64,000 bases of DNA from Physcomitrium patens (Eukaryota > Streptophyta > Bryopsida > Funariales > Funariaceae): assembly GCF_000002425.4 (NCBI RefSeq), contig NC_037265.1:7448850-7512849 (forward strand). The letters run 5' to 3'. Shown in pieces: positions 36,790-49,934 of the stretch. Both the position numbers and the translations under genes were made by a program. Positions within the stretch are counted from its first letter, which is position 1. The number at the start of each line of letters is the position of its first letter. Below the pieces are notes generated by a model that saw only the letters and a program-made list of their open reading frames with translations, ran no database searches and was not told where the DNA came from.

Positions 36790-38300
36790 CACAGTAAATA
36801 AATCAAGATCGGAAAAGTATATCAAGGACAGGTTTATTGCCCAGGATATTGGACAACCAAGATAAATGGTCAGGATTTGCATAGTTCCTTTCAAGTCTTA
36901 CGATAATAGTAAAATTAAATTCCTGTAGTAGCAATACCCATTTGGCAATGCATCCACTCAATTGAGGTTTATTAATCATGTATTTTAGGACACAATGATC
37001 TACATAAAACATGAATGGATAATCCAGCAAATAATACCAAAATTTTTGAACCAAGTGTATCATACCGAAAGCTTTCCGTTGAGTAGTAGTATAATTTCGT
37101 TCAGCAGCCACCAATTGTTGACTGACATAATATATTAAATGATCCAAGTTCTTTTTATCCTTTTGACTTAACATAGATCCAATAGCAATATCGAATGCAT
37201 CAACATACATATGAAATGGTTTTGTCTGACAAAGAAATACTAATACTAGTGCAAATATCAATTTTTGCTTCAATTCTTCAAATGCTACTATATATGCCTT
37301 AGTCCAAACTAGACTAGTACCATTCAACAATGGTTTTTTTAAAAGATTAGTCAGAGATTGACTAATAACTACAAATAAATGAATAAATTATCGATAATAA
37401 TTGACATGGCCGAAAAAACTACAAACATCCAATACTGTCTCTACTCTTGGAAGGTTCATTATGTGCTAAACTTTGTCAGAATTAGTGGCAATACGACTTA
37501 TGGAGACTAGGTGTTCCAGGAATTTTCCAGACAAAATACCAAATTGGCATTTATTAGAGTTCAACGATATCCCATATGTAATACATTGATCCAAACATTT
37601 TTCTACATATTTTAAATGATCTTGTTTTGTATTGAAAGTATAAAAGTTATCTAAAAATATCTCCATAAATACTCATAAGTAATCTTGAAATGCCTGAGTC
37701 ATCACCCTCTGAAATGTGGCTAAAGCATTACATAACCCAAATATCACAATTCAATAAGCAAATGTTCTCCAATTCATAGTAAAAATAGTCTTTAGCTAAT
37801 CTTTCTTTGCAATTTTAACTTGATTATAATCAAAAAACCTATGCATGAAAGAATAACATTCATACCTTGCTATGACATCCAATATACTATCTGTAAAAGG
37901 TAATGGAAAGTAATCTTTTTTAATAGCCACATTTAGTTTTTGAAAGTTCTAAAAAATTTTGATTTTTTCATTCTTCTTTGGCACCATCATGATTAGAGAA
38001 ATCCACTCACTATTCAATATTGGATAAATAAAACCAACTTCAATAAGCTTGTCTAATTCTTCTTTCACCATTAAAAAATATTTTGGATTAAGTCGGTGTT
38101 GCCTCTGACGGACAAGTTTAGCATCTTCCTCCAAAATGATCTCATGCTCACAGACTTCCACGAGGATATCTTTTAAATCAGCACAAGTCCAAGTAAAAGC
38201 GAATTTATGGTGAATGAAAAATTCTTTTGAACATGTCAACTCTTGATCCTGAATACTTTTATAAATTTTAATTATCTGAGGTATTTCATTTGTTGCCAAG
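36790..38300 (-). pseudogene. E4 reverse transcriptase / RNase H
   Basis: The RT N-terminus is in 37949-38299 (ELDKLIEVGFIYPI, WISLIMMVPKKNEK). The palm is in 37466-37666, where the catalytic motif appears as FLDN rather than FLDD. The RNase H domain is in 36803-37330 (MYVDAFDIAIGSMLSQKD, ERNYTTTQRKAFGMI, YVDHCVLKYM). Stops separate the pieces. Confidence 0.75.
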
Positions 38301-38329
38301 TCAATAATTTGATATAAAAGTTCAATTTC

Positions 38330-39200
38330 CTTTTTCTATTTCAACTCCCTCGTTGATTGTGATCCATTCATCAAGTCGGACATATTAGAGGTATTCAATT
38401 CTGATTTCGGTGCACTAACCCAATGCACATCATATTTGTTCATCCAATTTATAATAACATGATTAAAATTTTCCATATCTGATGGATATATCAAATATTC
38501 TTCTAGTCTTTCACATTGATACACCATTCTATGGTATTGAGCTATCTCAAAAGATGCTCCATTTTTTTGATGTGATGGCATCTTCATGAGAATTAAACTC
38601 ATTGTTAGATGTCAATTCAGATACTGGCATTTGAAATTCTCCATGATAGTATACTGGGTACATTTATAATACTATCTTATCTCCACCTTTTTCGATCATC
38701 AAAGTACCACAATGCCAATAGTTCTTGGCTTTTGCTTAATAAAGCCAAGGTCATCCTAATAAAATTACATATGATAAAATTGAATGTTGTAACCAAAAAA
38801 TGATATAGTCAATTTTGTATTCAATATCGACAATTATGGTTTGAATATTTTCCAAGATATCCATTGGTTTAATCCAGCTATGATCTGCCATCCATAATAC
38901 CAATGTTTTGGGTACTAAATGTGCTAAGTCTAAACATCCATTGTATCTGTGTTTATTAAATTGACACTGGAACCACCATCTACTTGAACTCCAAAAATCA
39001 TAATGCCATCTATTGATACATTGATGGTTGGCATGCCTAGATCACGATTCAAACTAACTTCATGAATTTCTTTGTTGTGTTGCTTATATCGTATTAATGA
39101 TGAATTTAATATAGAATGATACTCTGGTACTACTGCTAGAAGTTTCTTCATTGAAATAGAAGGCTAAATAGCATCCAGATCTTTCAGAATGTCATAAAGC
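38330..39200 (-). pseudogene. E4 protease and protease-RT linker
   Basis: Fragment 38930-39151 contains PTINVSIDGIMIFGVQVDGG followed by SSVNLI; DGG-SS is the aspartic protease active site in this lineage. Fragment 38336-38602 is the linker that precedes RT, matching the equivalents at 43991-44449 and 50286-50630. Confidence 0.75.
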
Positions 39201-40517
39201 TCCATATTTAAAACAATTCCCAATGCCTTCTTTCTTTTCATTTGTTTCAGCTTTATTCCTTGAGGTAATATATTTTTCTTTCATAGACTTAGAATTAGAA
39301 CAACTGAAAGAGCTGTCTCAAAATTTCCATTCATGAGAAGATCTTTTAATGGGTAAGACGTCTCTTGGAACTACATAAAGGATAGAACTGATTTAGGCTG
39401 AGCTAAGACCTTGGTGGTTGGAACCACATTGCTTTGCATAGATGGACCAAGTTTCATCATCGATAAGATGCATGTTATAGGAACTAGATTTGACGTTTCT
39501 ATAATTGGATTAAATTGGTCCTTTACAACTAGTTCACCTAAGTATTGAATTGGTCTTTTCTCCTTTTGCTGGCTCTTGGTAAGTACTGCTTGGACACATT
39601 CCACCGGATTTATCAAAGAATCTTAAGAACCTCAATTATTATTCTTAATCTTATTTTATAGCTAGATTTGTTGATTCTAGTTGTTAAAATTGAATAAAAC
39701 ATTACATTGTTGATATGTATGCCAGACTGTTTATAATTTCCAAAAATTGGAGCATAGTCATCACTGACTTTTAGATTAGAATACTCACTAGCCTAACGAC
39801 CAATTTGCCTACAACGATAACAACAAAGTAGTCTTCTTCCATCTTCATCAGGCATATTGGATGTCTTCACCAATATATACTAATTTTGCATGTTCTAAGT
39901 TGAATTGGTAAATGATCTCGGTTGTCATGTTGATACGAAAGAAACTAGAATGGATTGCAATGATGGAGAATATTGCGGATATCCTCGCTATTCTTTTACA
40001 TAGTTATGGGAGTTCAATGAAGAAGCCAAATTATAATTTGGACCTTGAAGGTTATTAAAGGCTTGATTTTACCTATTTGAACAATTTCCGTTCCAACCAA
40101 ACATATTTTCCATTTGAACTTCATTGACATCCCAGTATGTAGGTGGGATCATGGTCTGATTACCAATTAAAAAAACTATTGTTGTTTTTTTCAATTCCAA
40201 TAATTAATTGTCAAATACTTTCTTCCATAGAATGTACATTATACCATCATTTGTAGAAGTGAGGGGCATTCTGTCATCAAATGACCTTGGCCTTTACAAT
40301 TACTACATCATACATTGGGCCTAGTATTGATAGGTTTATGCCTCTTTTTTTTATCCTTTGCCATATTGACTACCATTTCTTCCATTTTTTTAGTCAAATT
40401 TAACAACAAGGCTTCATTAGAATCGTTCATAGCTAATATTATTAGCAACTTTGTCGTAGTCAATGGTTGTTACTAATAAGAAAAGTATGGAGACCACAAT
40501 ATTGCCATGTTTGATAG
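39201..40517 (-). pseudogene. E4 gag C-terminal half with zinc knuckles
   Basis: Aligned with E5 (45340-46100). Zinc-knuckle traces lie at about 39790-39840 and 40260-40330. The linker fragment is at 39371-39616. The gag frame is broken repeatedly and ends at the E6 insertion. Confidence 0.6.
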
Positions 40518-41098
40518 TATTGAATAGGTAAATAAACTTTGTGGTAAGTTACTGGTTGGTTATTGACAACCTTCAGAATTAGACTGATGGCTAGGTAGTT
40601 TAGTTGATAATAGTAGGTTGTTAGTAGAATAAATGGTTAAGAATTCAAAGAATCACAACCTTTGGAATCTGTTGGCCGACAGATCATCTTTTTGGTAAGA
40701 TAAATAGGTTGAAGAACATAAGCTGGGAGCTAGACTGAGAGTCATAAGCCGAGAGCCAAACTGTAAGAGTCGTAAGCCAAGAGCCAGACTGAGAGTCGTA
40801 AGCCGGAGTAAGCTTGGTGCTACCTCTTTATTTTCTTTATTATTTGCTTGTGAAGAATTATGATTGAGAGAAATATTATTAAATTGGTAATTGTAGAATG
40901 GATTATGAGTTGAATTAAGATGGAAGTAGTAAGCCTCGGTGTTTTGTAGTTTGATACTTGATTTCAGATAGCCAGAATACAGTCAATTGTGACACCAACA
41001 GACCCAATTCATATAACTAGTCTTTCCCAATGTTCGAATCAACTTCTATTAGTTCAATTGCTTTGGTCTAATGAAGCTTGAACACAACGAGAACAACA
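40518..41098 (+). repeat. E6 5' LTR
   Basis: Aligns with 52205-52808 from GAATAGGTAAATAAAC to GAACAACA. The 5' terminus has decayed to TATTG. It contains a 23-28-bp tandem repeat (GTAAGCCGAGAGCC-type) at about 40722-40805 with three units plus a partial. The sequence just inside (TTTTGGCCCCTTTGCG) is probably a decayed primer site. Confidence 0.85.
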
Positions 41099-41436
41099 TT
41101 TTGGCCCCTTTGCGAAGAAAATGATAACAATATGAAATGTTAAAAATTGATTGTATGGGAGATGGAATTATATATTGAATGAGAACGTGAGAAGAATTAG
41201 TTTTAGGGTTACAAATATGTGAGTTATAATTCAAGGCAGTATTGATTTGTAAAGAAGAATGAAAGATTATGAGTGATAATCATGGGGAGGGAGGACTATC
41301 AAAGAATTAATTGACAAACAAAAGAAAGACAAGAGCGATTATGCATAAGAAATAGCCTATGGGAACGACAAGAAGGAATTGAAGGTCCAAGAAAAACCAA
41401 AGGAAAAAAATTCAAATTCAAATAGTAAGGAGACCA

Positions 41437-42090
41437 ATGATAACACCAATTGCCATGGAAGTGCCAGAAGTACCAATTGCAGTACAAATGGGAGCAGTAG
41501 GAGACCGTACTACAAGTGTGGTACCATTACGTCCTTTAAGTGGTTGGCCGGACTTTGATCCCGATCACAATATATCTCAATTTTTGATAGCTTGCATGGC
41601 TAATAATGGTAGAGCTGAAGACGTTTGGTTGAGATGGTTGCCAGCAACTTTAAAAGATACAACTTTTGAATGGCATATTCGACAACCAGTAGGTAGATTT
41701 TTCAAGTGAGAGGCCTTGAGGAATGCCTTTCTAACCCATTTTAGACCAATTGGATTTGAAGATCGGCTTTGAGAAAGTTTTATGAATAGTAAGATGTTTG
41801 TGGAGGAATCCATAGAGTCCTATTATGGCTCGATCATGGATATACTTCATAAATGGTCAAATAATAAAATACCAGATGTATTTATATTGTCGATATTAAT
41901 TAACAATTTGCATCCACCAGAATTAAAAATGTTTATAAAAGAGGCTCGACCAGCTACGGTAGAGGCATTGTTGGTACAAGCAAAGATGTGGAAAGAATGT
42001 CATTATGACCAATAGTTAACAATGGAGGCCACAATGATTCCAAGTCCAGAATGCCGACAAATACAACCGAGAAATGTATCGATGGATAAT
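41437..42090 (+). pseudogene. E6 gag N-terminal part
   Basis: Frame 41437-41709 (PIAMEVPEVPIAVQMGAVGD, then GWPDFDPDHNISQFLIACMA) leads through two stops to 41782-42015 (ESIESYYGSIMDILHKW, MFIKEARPATVEALLVQAKM). E5 and E4 gags have matching segments. Interrupted at 42090 by E5. Confidence 0.75.
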
Positions 42091-42860
42091 TGTAATTGCT
42101 CATTTTACTTATTCCGGAAGAAACCTCCCAGAATAAACTCATATAAGGGAATTCAAACACGGAGAATGACCATGTATATGAGCTCCAATTATTAGGATCA
42201 CGCAATTAACCGCTACTACTGAATGTTTACCATATCGAAGAACACTTAACTTTTCCTCCTACTGTCCACTCTCTCATATCAATACAATAACATCTACGAC
42301 AACGATTTCAGTATCCTGTATAATTCACGAACACACAAGCATATCCCAAACCCTGGAACGAACAACTTCCAATCCACAAAATCTAATCAAAAAAATTCCT
42401 TCGATTACAATCCCTCTCCACTAAACTTACAATCTTGCGATAAACAATGACTAGAAACTTCCATACGTCCTTAATCTTTCACAACAATTGATAAATAGTG
42501 ATCCATAAATAACTTCGTAAATCAAACATTAATTCATTAAATCAATTCTCTTCACTAGAATCAACACTAATACAAAAGAAACAAGAAAACTAAAAAGAAG
42601 AGATAGTACCAAGCTTATCCCCGGCTCAGTACTATCGCAGTCTGGCCCTCGACTCACAACTCTCATAGTCTAGCATTTTCTTCCCCTCTCCCATCTTCCT
42701 TATACTACCCTGAGATACCAACTCCTATACTACAGATGATAACTACTTTTCCTGAATATTCATCCATTCTACCTGCTGAACCACTTTTTGAGCACTTATC
42801 TATCCTTGTTTACACTATACACTAGGTATCTACATTCTGAAAATAACTATTTATTCTACA
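42091..42860 (-). repeat. E5 3' LTR
   Basis: Read on plus: starts TGTAATTGCTC, ends TTCTACA. Over the first roughly 125 bp it differs from the 5' LTR at 13 sites, all transitions. Confidence 0.9.
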
Positions 42861-42876
42861 TAGCCCCACTCCTAAG
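42861..42876 (-). promoter_or_regulatory. E5 polypurine tract
   Basis: The minus strand reads TTAGGAGTGGGGCTA directly before the LTR start TGTAGAAT. The same context (TTAGGAGTAGGGCTA) precedes the E6 3' LTR at 52205. Confidence 0.75.
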
Positions 42877-42944
42877 TGTGCAGCGTCCTCGCAAACACTC
42901 AATTGATACCTATCTAAAAATTATCTAACAAAACTCTACAAAAA

Positions 42945-43640
42945 TTGCAATCCCTCTGGCCTATCTAATTAATCAATTGTTGCAGTATCTGTTATTGGTT
43001 CCACCGATTTCGATTCCAACTGCAAATCTTCTTCCTCCTCCAATCCTTCCATCGGCTCCTACATCAATTGAGCTGAAAGGTCTTCATTGTACTCGCCAAG
43101 TTCACAGACTTGAGCTTTCAATTTCAAGATCTGGGCATCTCTCAATTCCAACTGGCACTAAAAGTGACTCCTCTCTTCTGGAACTTCGAGAACTGGCAAC
43201 GTTGATACTTGTGCTTGACCAATATTGATTAAATCCTCTGCCAATCTTTTCACCTCGGTGTTCAAGGCCTCAATTTCAGCCCTTAACCACTCCGTTTCAC
43301 ATCTATATTGGTCACTCAATACCAATTTCTCTTGTGCCAATAACTCGGTCTTTTCTCGTTCCATTACCAACTGACCCTTCGCTTTTTCCAGTTCTAAGAT
43401 TGAATGACCGCGAGTCCGGAATAGTTCTTGTCTATGAGTCTCCACCATGCGTTCTCTTTCTTGTGAGTGACTCTTCACTGTTAACTCTTAACTGGAACTA
43501 CTACTCTCGAAAACACAAGAAATACAAAAAAATGGCACTCCAGCCAACCAAAAACAACACCACAGAATGACTTTAACTGGTGCCCTACTCCTATTCTTTT
43601 ACTACCTAGTGATAATACCAATATATTACCCATACTGACC
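42945..43640 (-). pseudogene. E5 coiled-coil ORF (replaces RNase H/integrase)
   Basis: ORF 43158-43478 is rich in Glu, Lys, Arg and Leu with heptad-like spacing (LELEKAKGQLVMEREKTELL, WLRAEIEALNTEVKRLAEDL), predicted to be a long coiled coil. After a stop it continues in frame (QILKLKAQVCELGEYNEDL) and ends near the polypurine tract. It aligns with 51710-52120 of E6: ETEWLRAEIEALNTEVKRLA versus ETDWKERQEQLQVEVVMLQT, then STLPVLEVP versus SVTTPLKIP. No known retroelement enzyme has this shape. Function unknown; an accessory structural protein or an acquired host fragment are both possible. Confidence 0.7.
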
Positions 43641-43990
43641 ATAAGAGGTAATGAGAAGTAATCTTTCTTGGTGGCCACATTAAGTTTCCGGAAATCCTTA
43701 CAAATTCGGATTTTCCCATTCTTTTTCCGCACTCTCACGATTAGAGAAATCCACTCATTATTTGGTATGGGATAAATAAAACCAACCACAAGAAGCTTGT
43801 CCAATTCCTCCTTCACCATGAGGAAATATTTAAGATTAAGGTGATGTTGCCTCTACCGTACCGATTTCGCGTTCTCCTCTAAAATGATATGATGTTCACA
43901 GACTTCAACGGGAATATCTTTTAAATCATCATAAGTCCAAGCAAAAGCGAATTTATGATGCAAGAAAAATTCGGTCCATCAAGTCAACCC
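43481..43990 (-). pseudogene. E5 truncated reverse transcriptase N-terminus
   Basis: Begins with the linker found in E4 and E6 and shows MVKEELDKLLVVGFIYPIPN and FRKLNVATKKDYFSLPL, then leaves RT homology abruptly at MVSMGNILV, before the catalytic Asp residues. It therefore cannot be an active polymerase. Confidence 0.75.
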
Positions 43991-44930
43991 TTATTCCTTA
44001 ATACATTCATAGATCTTAATTATCCGAGATTTTGCTATGGTCGCCAAGTTGATAGTTTGACATAAAGGTGCAATGGCAATGTTCTGTTTCAACCCCCACG
44101 CTGGTTTAAAGTCAGTCGATAAGTTTAACATATATGAAGTACTAAATCTTGTGTCTAGGGCACTAACATGGTGTACATCATACTTGGTCATCCAATCAGT
44201 AGTAACATAATCTGAGTTTTCCAAGTCTGTCGGGTATATCAAGTACTCCCCCAGACCTCCACATTGGTACACTACTCCAGGGTATAGTGCTGCCTCCACG
44301 GGCGCCTCCATAATTGGTGCTACTGCATCATCATCAGAACTAAGCTCATTGTCTGATGTTAATTTAGATGCTGGCAATTGAGACTCCCCGTGATAGTGTA
44401 CTAGGTACATTTGTAACACCATTTTGTCTCTGCCCTTGCCAATTGTCAAAGTACCCCGATTCTAATCATTCTTGGCCTTTGTTTGATAAAACTAGGGTCG
44501 TTCCAATAAAATTGGATACGATAAAGTTAAACGTTATAACTGAAAGACGATATAGTCGATTTCATATGCAATACCGACAATCATAGTTTGAACACTCCAT
44601 AAGATACACATTGGCTTTACCCGACTATGATCCGCCATCCATAATACCAATGTCATGGGTACTAAGTGTTCTAAATCTAAAGCATCTATTGTATCAGCAT
44701 TCATTAAATTGATGCTGGAACCACCATCCACCTGAACACCCGAGATCATAACACCATCAATTGAAACATCGATGGTTGGTGCACCTGGGTCAGGGTTCAA
44801 ACTGACTTCACAAACTTCTTTATTACGGTGCCTATGCCGTATTAACGATGAATTCAATGTAGATCGACATTCTGGTGTGACCGCTAGAAGTTGCTTCATA
44901 GAAATAGAAGGCCGAATAGCATCCAAATCC
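43991..44930 (-). pseudogene. E5 protease and linker
   Basis: Fragment 44534-44926 contains GAPTIDVSIDGVMISGVQVD followed by GGSSINLMNADTID, an intact-looking aspartic protease motif, and then MILWSV-type spacing as in E6. Fragment 43991-44449 is the Asp/Glu-rich linker before RT. Confidence 0.8.
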
Positions 44931-44931
44931 T

Positions 44932-47467
44932 TTAGAAATCTTGGAACTGCGTAGAGATTGAAACTGCTTGGAACGGAACTGAAGCCTCCATAATTGGGAC
45001 CTCATTGGGTTCTGCCACCGATTCAAGTCTCATATTGGGTACAGAGCCCATAACAGGACTTGGATTGGATAGTCCCGACAAATTGGCATGTGGAACCGAA
45101 TTGGGTTCCTCAGTCTGTTGAGGTCTCAATATTAGGATACGTCCCAATACTGATATTGGTTTGTTTAGCCCCGTGGATGGCGCTACTTGCTCTCTTGCGA
45201 TTGGTTCATCCATGTCCTGAATTAGATTCTTATCTTTTTGTTGGCCTCTGATAAGCATTCCATTCACCACCTCGACACGATGTACTGGTGAATCTCATTG
45301 AACAAGGCCTTTGTCCTCCGCCGGTTGGCTTATTTGCATTTACTGGTCCCAGTTATTATAATTAAAGGGCACATTGCACTGTTGATAAGTATGACCAGAC
45401 TGCTTACAATTTCCACATATTAGAGCAGAGTCATCACTGGTCCTTGGATTAGGACATTCACTCGCATAATGTCCAATTTGTCTGCAATGATAGCAACGAA
45501 GTGGTCTCCTGCCAACTCTTTCAGGGATAATGGATGTCTCTACTAGTATATAACGGCTAGGTCTGTTCCATGTCGGATGAGTAAAAGATCCTGGTTGATC
45601 CATTGTTACTGTAGATTCTGGCATTGGCTTCGTCATGGGTAGATATTGATGGTATCCTAGTTGGTTCATTGCCAATTCGTGAGTATTGGATACACCTTCT
45701 TGATAAAATTCAGAGTTGACAAAATTAGAATAATTTTTGTTTTGTTTATTCACTCGATTTCTATTCCAGCCAAACCTATTTTCCATTTACACTTGATTAA
45801 CATCCTATTGGGTTGATTGAGTCATTATCTGGTTACTGAGCTGTTGTTGCTTCCGTAAATTCCAACAGTTGGTGGTAATATGCTTGCCCCCGCAAAAGGT
45901 ATATTGTACAGTCATTTGGGGTGGTGAAGGACATTCTGTTACTAAATGACCTTGCCCCTTACAATTATTGCACCAGACATTGAGACGCATATTGGTTGAT
46001 TTATGCCTTTTTTCTTTATCCTTGGCTAGATTCATGGCCAATTCATCCATTTTTTTTGTCAATGTTAACAGCAATGACTCATTGAGATCCCTTGATACTA
46101 ATGCATTTGGCAATTCCTTTATAGGTATTGGTTTTTGATACGTAAAATAAGGCGCATACGGGTGTGATGATGATGGTGATACAACTTGCAATGGAACGGC
46201 ATCCACTATTCCCTGTGGAATTGTACCATAATCATTCCTTCCCAGATAACTTCCCGATGTGTCATTCCAATTTGTCATTTGATAACCTCCTTGAGATGGA
46301 ATCATCGTGGCTCCAACTGTTAAGTTCTGGTCATAGTGACATTCCTCCCATACTTTTGCTCGCTCAAGAGATGATGCAATCGTGGCTGATTAGGCCTCCT
46401 TTACAAACATTTTGCAATTCTGGTGGGTGTAATCTATTAACCAATATGGACAACACAAATGATTTCGGCATTTGGTTATTTGGCCATTTTCAAAGTATAT
46501 CCACTACACGACCATAATATGATTGTACCGCTTCCTTTGGTACCATTCTGTTGTTCATTAATTTTTCTCTAAGATGTTCTTCAAAACCAATTGGTTGAAA
46601 ATGGACTAAAAATGTATTTTTCAATGCCTCCCAATTGATAAATTGTCCCACAGGTTGGCGGTTATATCACTCAAATGTTGTGTCTTTTAATGTCGCTGGC
46701 AGCCATCTCAGCCAAATGTATTCTGTTCTTTCATTATTGGCTACACACGCCGTCAAGAATTGAGAAAAATATTGATCTGGATCCGTACCTGGCAAACTCC
46801 AAAAAGTAGGTAATGGCGCGACACTAGTCGTTCAATCACCCATTGCACCCATTTGAACTGCAATCAGAACTGCTGGTCCTCCGGATGTCATTAAAGATGC
46901 CGGTGTTCTGCTCAATTTCTTATTAAAATAAAAAGTGTCTCCCACAAAAGTCTTTTTCAGACTTCCAAGCCTTCCTAATTGACTATTATTATCTCCAAAT
47001 AATTTTATTGGTTGAATATGAGGTGAAAATGACAGGTTTTGATATACCTTGAATTGGTCGTTATTGGTAAGTGATTTATGTTGATCTTCAGAACCAGTCT
47101 TGTTGGAATCGAACGTATTTCCAATTGAAAAGATACCCAGTGGGGTACCTAATTCCTCTGTGCCTTCCTCGTTTTCCGTTAACGGCTTTGAGAGGTTTGC
47201 TGGACTATTAGCAGCGCTCCCCGCCAGTGCTCTTAGTAATTTCTTTAATAGTATGTACTTCTGAAATATTAGAGGTCGATTGTCTTCTGGGTACAATTGA
47301 ATATACCAACAAGCATGCAACCACGACTTAATCCAATTTTGTCGATGCTTCTTTTTCAATTTGTGATCTCGCTCATTACGCAACAAATTTCTTGCTTGCG
47401 ATCGCTGTGTTCTTTCCTTTGATTGCTTTATTTTCTTTGCTCTTAAATTCTCATTCTTAATAATCAT
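44932..47467 (-). pseudogene. E5 gag
   Basis: The start is at 47467 (MIIKNENLRAKKIKQSKERT), a basic N-terminus. Capsid-like regions follow, then CCHC knuckles: CNNCKGQGHLVTEC and a CxxGxKH variant in 45805-46305, CYHCRQIGHYASEC and CGNCKQSGHTYQQC in 45340-45786. The C-terminal acidic linker is at 44932-45270. Having up to four knuckles is unusual for Ty3/gypsy gag. A few stops break the frame. Confidence 0.8.
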
Positions 47468-47550
47468 ATTCTTTCATTATTTCTACTGAGTTTGCTTCCT
47501 AATCTCCTTTACTGCTTCGATAGTTAATTCCTAACACTCAATAATGTTGT

Positions 47551-47571
47551 CAATCCCCGGCAGCGGTGCCA
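47551..47571 (-). promoter_or_regulatory. E5 primer-binding site (tRNA-Asp-like)
   Basis: The minus strand reads TGGCACCGCTGCCGGGGA, three nucleotides from the LTR end, close to the TGGCGCCGTTGCCGGGGA site of many plant Ty3/gypsy elements (aspartate tRNA). E4 has the same site at 54267-54287. Confidence 0.8.
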
Positions 47572-47574
47572 AAA

Positions 47575-48344
47575 TGTGATTGCTCGTTTTACTTATTCTG
47601 AAAGAAACCTCCTAGAATAAATCCATATAAGGGGATTCGAATACGGGGAATGACCATGTATATGAGCTCCAATTGTTAGGGTCACGTAATTAACCGCTAC
47701 TGCTGAATGCTTACCATACCGAAGAACACTTAACTTTTTCTCCTACTGTCCACTCTCTCATATCAATACAATAACATCTACGACAACAATTTCAGTACCC
47801 TGTATAATTCACGAACATACAAGCATATCCCAAACCCTGGAATGAACAACTTCCAATCCACAAAATCTAATCAAGACAATTCCTTCGATTACAATCCCTC
47901 TCCACTAAACTTACAACCTTGTGATAAACAGTGACTGGAAACTTCCATACGTCCTCAATCTTTCACAACAATTGATAAACAATGATCCATAAACAACTTC
48001 GTAAATCAAATATTAATTCATCAAATCAATTCTCTTCACTAGAATCAACACTAACACAAAAGAAACAAGAAAACTAAGAAGAAGAGATAGCACAAAGCTT
48101 ATCCCCGGCTCAGTACTATCGCAGTTTGGCCCTTGGCTCACAACTCTCACAGTCTGGCATTTTCTTCCCCTCTCCCATCTTCCTTATACTACCCTGAGAT
48201 ACCAACTCCTATACTACAGATGATAACTACTTTTCCTAACTATTCATCCATTCTACTTGCTGAACCATTTTTTTAGTAATTATCTATCCCTGTTTAGACT
48301 ATACACTAAGTATCTATATTCTAAAAATAACTACATATTCTACA
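47575..48344 (-). repeat. E5 5' LTR
   Basis: 770 bp, TGTGATTGCTC...TTCTACA, partner of 42091-42860. It contains AAGCTTATCCCCGGCTCAGT and GTCTGGC blocks that are inverted relatives of the E6 LTR minisatellite. Confidence 0.9.
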
Positions 48345-49920
48345 ATAATTATCTACAAATGACTGACTCCAACATGAAGAATGTTATGTTGCAACAACCA
48401 ATTAATGCTACACCACTCCAAGTAATAGCACCAATAATGATGATACCTTATTTTACATCGCCAACCTATCAACAACTCGAGTTGTTCACAAATGCGACTG
48501 TTAAAGATCCAAATGAAGCCTTGTTATTAAATCTAACAAAGAAGATGGAAGAATTGGCTATAAATTCGGTTAAAGACAAGGAAAAATGACATGAGCCTTC
48601 TAATACGAGACCTAATGTATGGTGTAATAATTGTAAGGGACAAGGTCATTTTGATACGGAATGTCCATCACCTAGACTAAAGGGTGTTCAATGTACATTT
48701 TATGGAAGAAAGCACCCTACCCAAAATTGTTGGCATTTACAAAGGCAATAACAATTTAGTAATCAAATCATGATTCCACCGACTTAGTGGAAAGTCAATC
48801 AAGTTCAAATGAAAAATATGTATGGATAGAATGGAAATCGATCTAATCAACAAAATCAAAGATTCAATAATTTTCAAAGTTCCAATTTTAATCAAAGGTC
48901 TGCATCAAATCCTCAGAACTATAGAAAGGAGCAACAGAGGTATCAGCAATATGCTCCATCGGCATCATCAAACCAAGTATCCTCCGTACCAATGGGACAA
49001 CCAGGATCATTTTCTAATCCTACATGGAACAAACCTAGTAGGTATATACTGATGGAAACACCCAATATGCCAGATGGAGGTGCAAGAAGACCACTTCATT
49101 GTTTTTGTTGCAGACAAATTTGTCATTATGCCAGTGAATGTCTCAATCCCAGAGCCAGTGAAATTATGTGCCAGTACATACGAATTGCAAGCAATCAGGA
49201 CATACTTATCAATAATATAATGCTTCGTTCAATTTCAATAATCGAGATCAGCAAATCCAAAGCCAAGAAAAAATGGAGGAGATAAATCAAGGTCCTCAAG
49301 ATTCACCAGTTCATCAAGTAGAAGTAGTCCAAGTTGTCGTTACAAGAAGTCAGCAAAAGGAGAAAGGACCAATTTAATATTTGGGTGATCCTGAAGCGAA
49401 GGGCCACTTGGATCCAATTACAGGGCCATCTAATCCAGGTCCTGACATGGGCCCTTTACTCAGTATAAGACCTGAATCAGTTGTGCAGCTCAATGAGGTA
49501 CCAATTATGGAGGCTTTGATTCCATTTCAAGCTATTCTATTCTCTACACAATTTCAGGAAACATTCTTTCTGTTGAAAGATCCATAAGAGGCATGAATTC
49601 CAAGGAATCAATATCAGCCCAATTGAGAGAACAATCTTATCCGTTGAAAGAACCAAATTTACATGCTTCATCAAATTTAATTCTAGTAGCTTTACCAATT
49701 TCCAATATAGAGAAAATCAATTTACTTGTGACGATGTCTAGGACTGGAAAGAAGAAACGAACATTGGAAATTACCACTAATATAGAACCATATGATATTC
49801 TAAAAGATTTGGGCACCATACACCCCACGATCTTTATGAAGTAACTATTAGCAATAGCACCTGAGTGCCAAACTATCTTGAATTCGTCATTAATTTATTA
49901 CAGATCTCGAAATAAAGAAA
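48345..49920 (+). pseudogene. E6 gag C-terminal part with zinc knuckles
   Basis: Resumes after E5: MTDSNMKNVMLQQPINATPL, then knuckle CNNCKGQGHFDTEC at about 48626-48667, a CTFYGRKHPTQNC variant, and CFCCRQICHYASEC at about 49098-49140 in which the Gly before His is Cys. Frames are broken several times. Confidence 0.75.
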
Positions 49921-49934
49921 TCTGAGAAGTAAGT

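Larger units (their letters stand above)
42086..48349 (-). mobile_element. E5: LTR retrotransposon with perfect TSD inserted in E6 gag
   Basis: Two 770-bp LTRs (42091-42860 and 47575-48344) are flanked by the identical 5-bp duplication ATAAT (42086-42090 and 48345-48349). On the minus strand: PBS, gag with zinc knuckles, DGGSS protease, the first third of RT, then a coiled-coil ORF and polypurine tract. RT palm, RNase H and integrase are absent, so it must have moved by borrowed enzymes. Confidence 0.9.
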
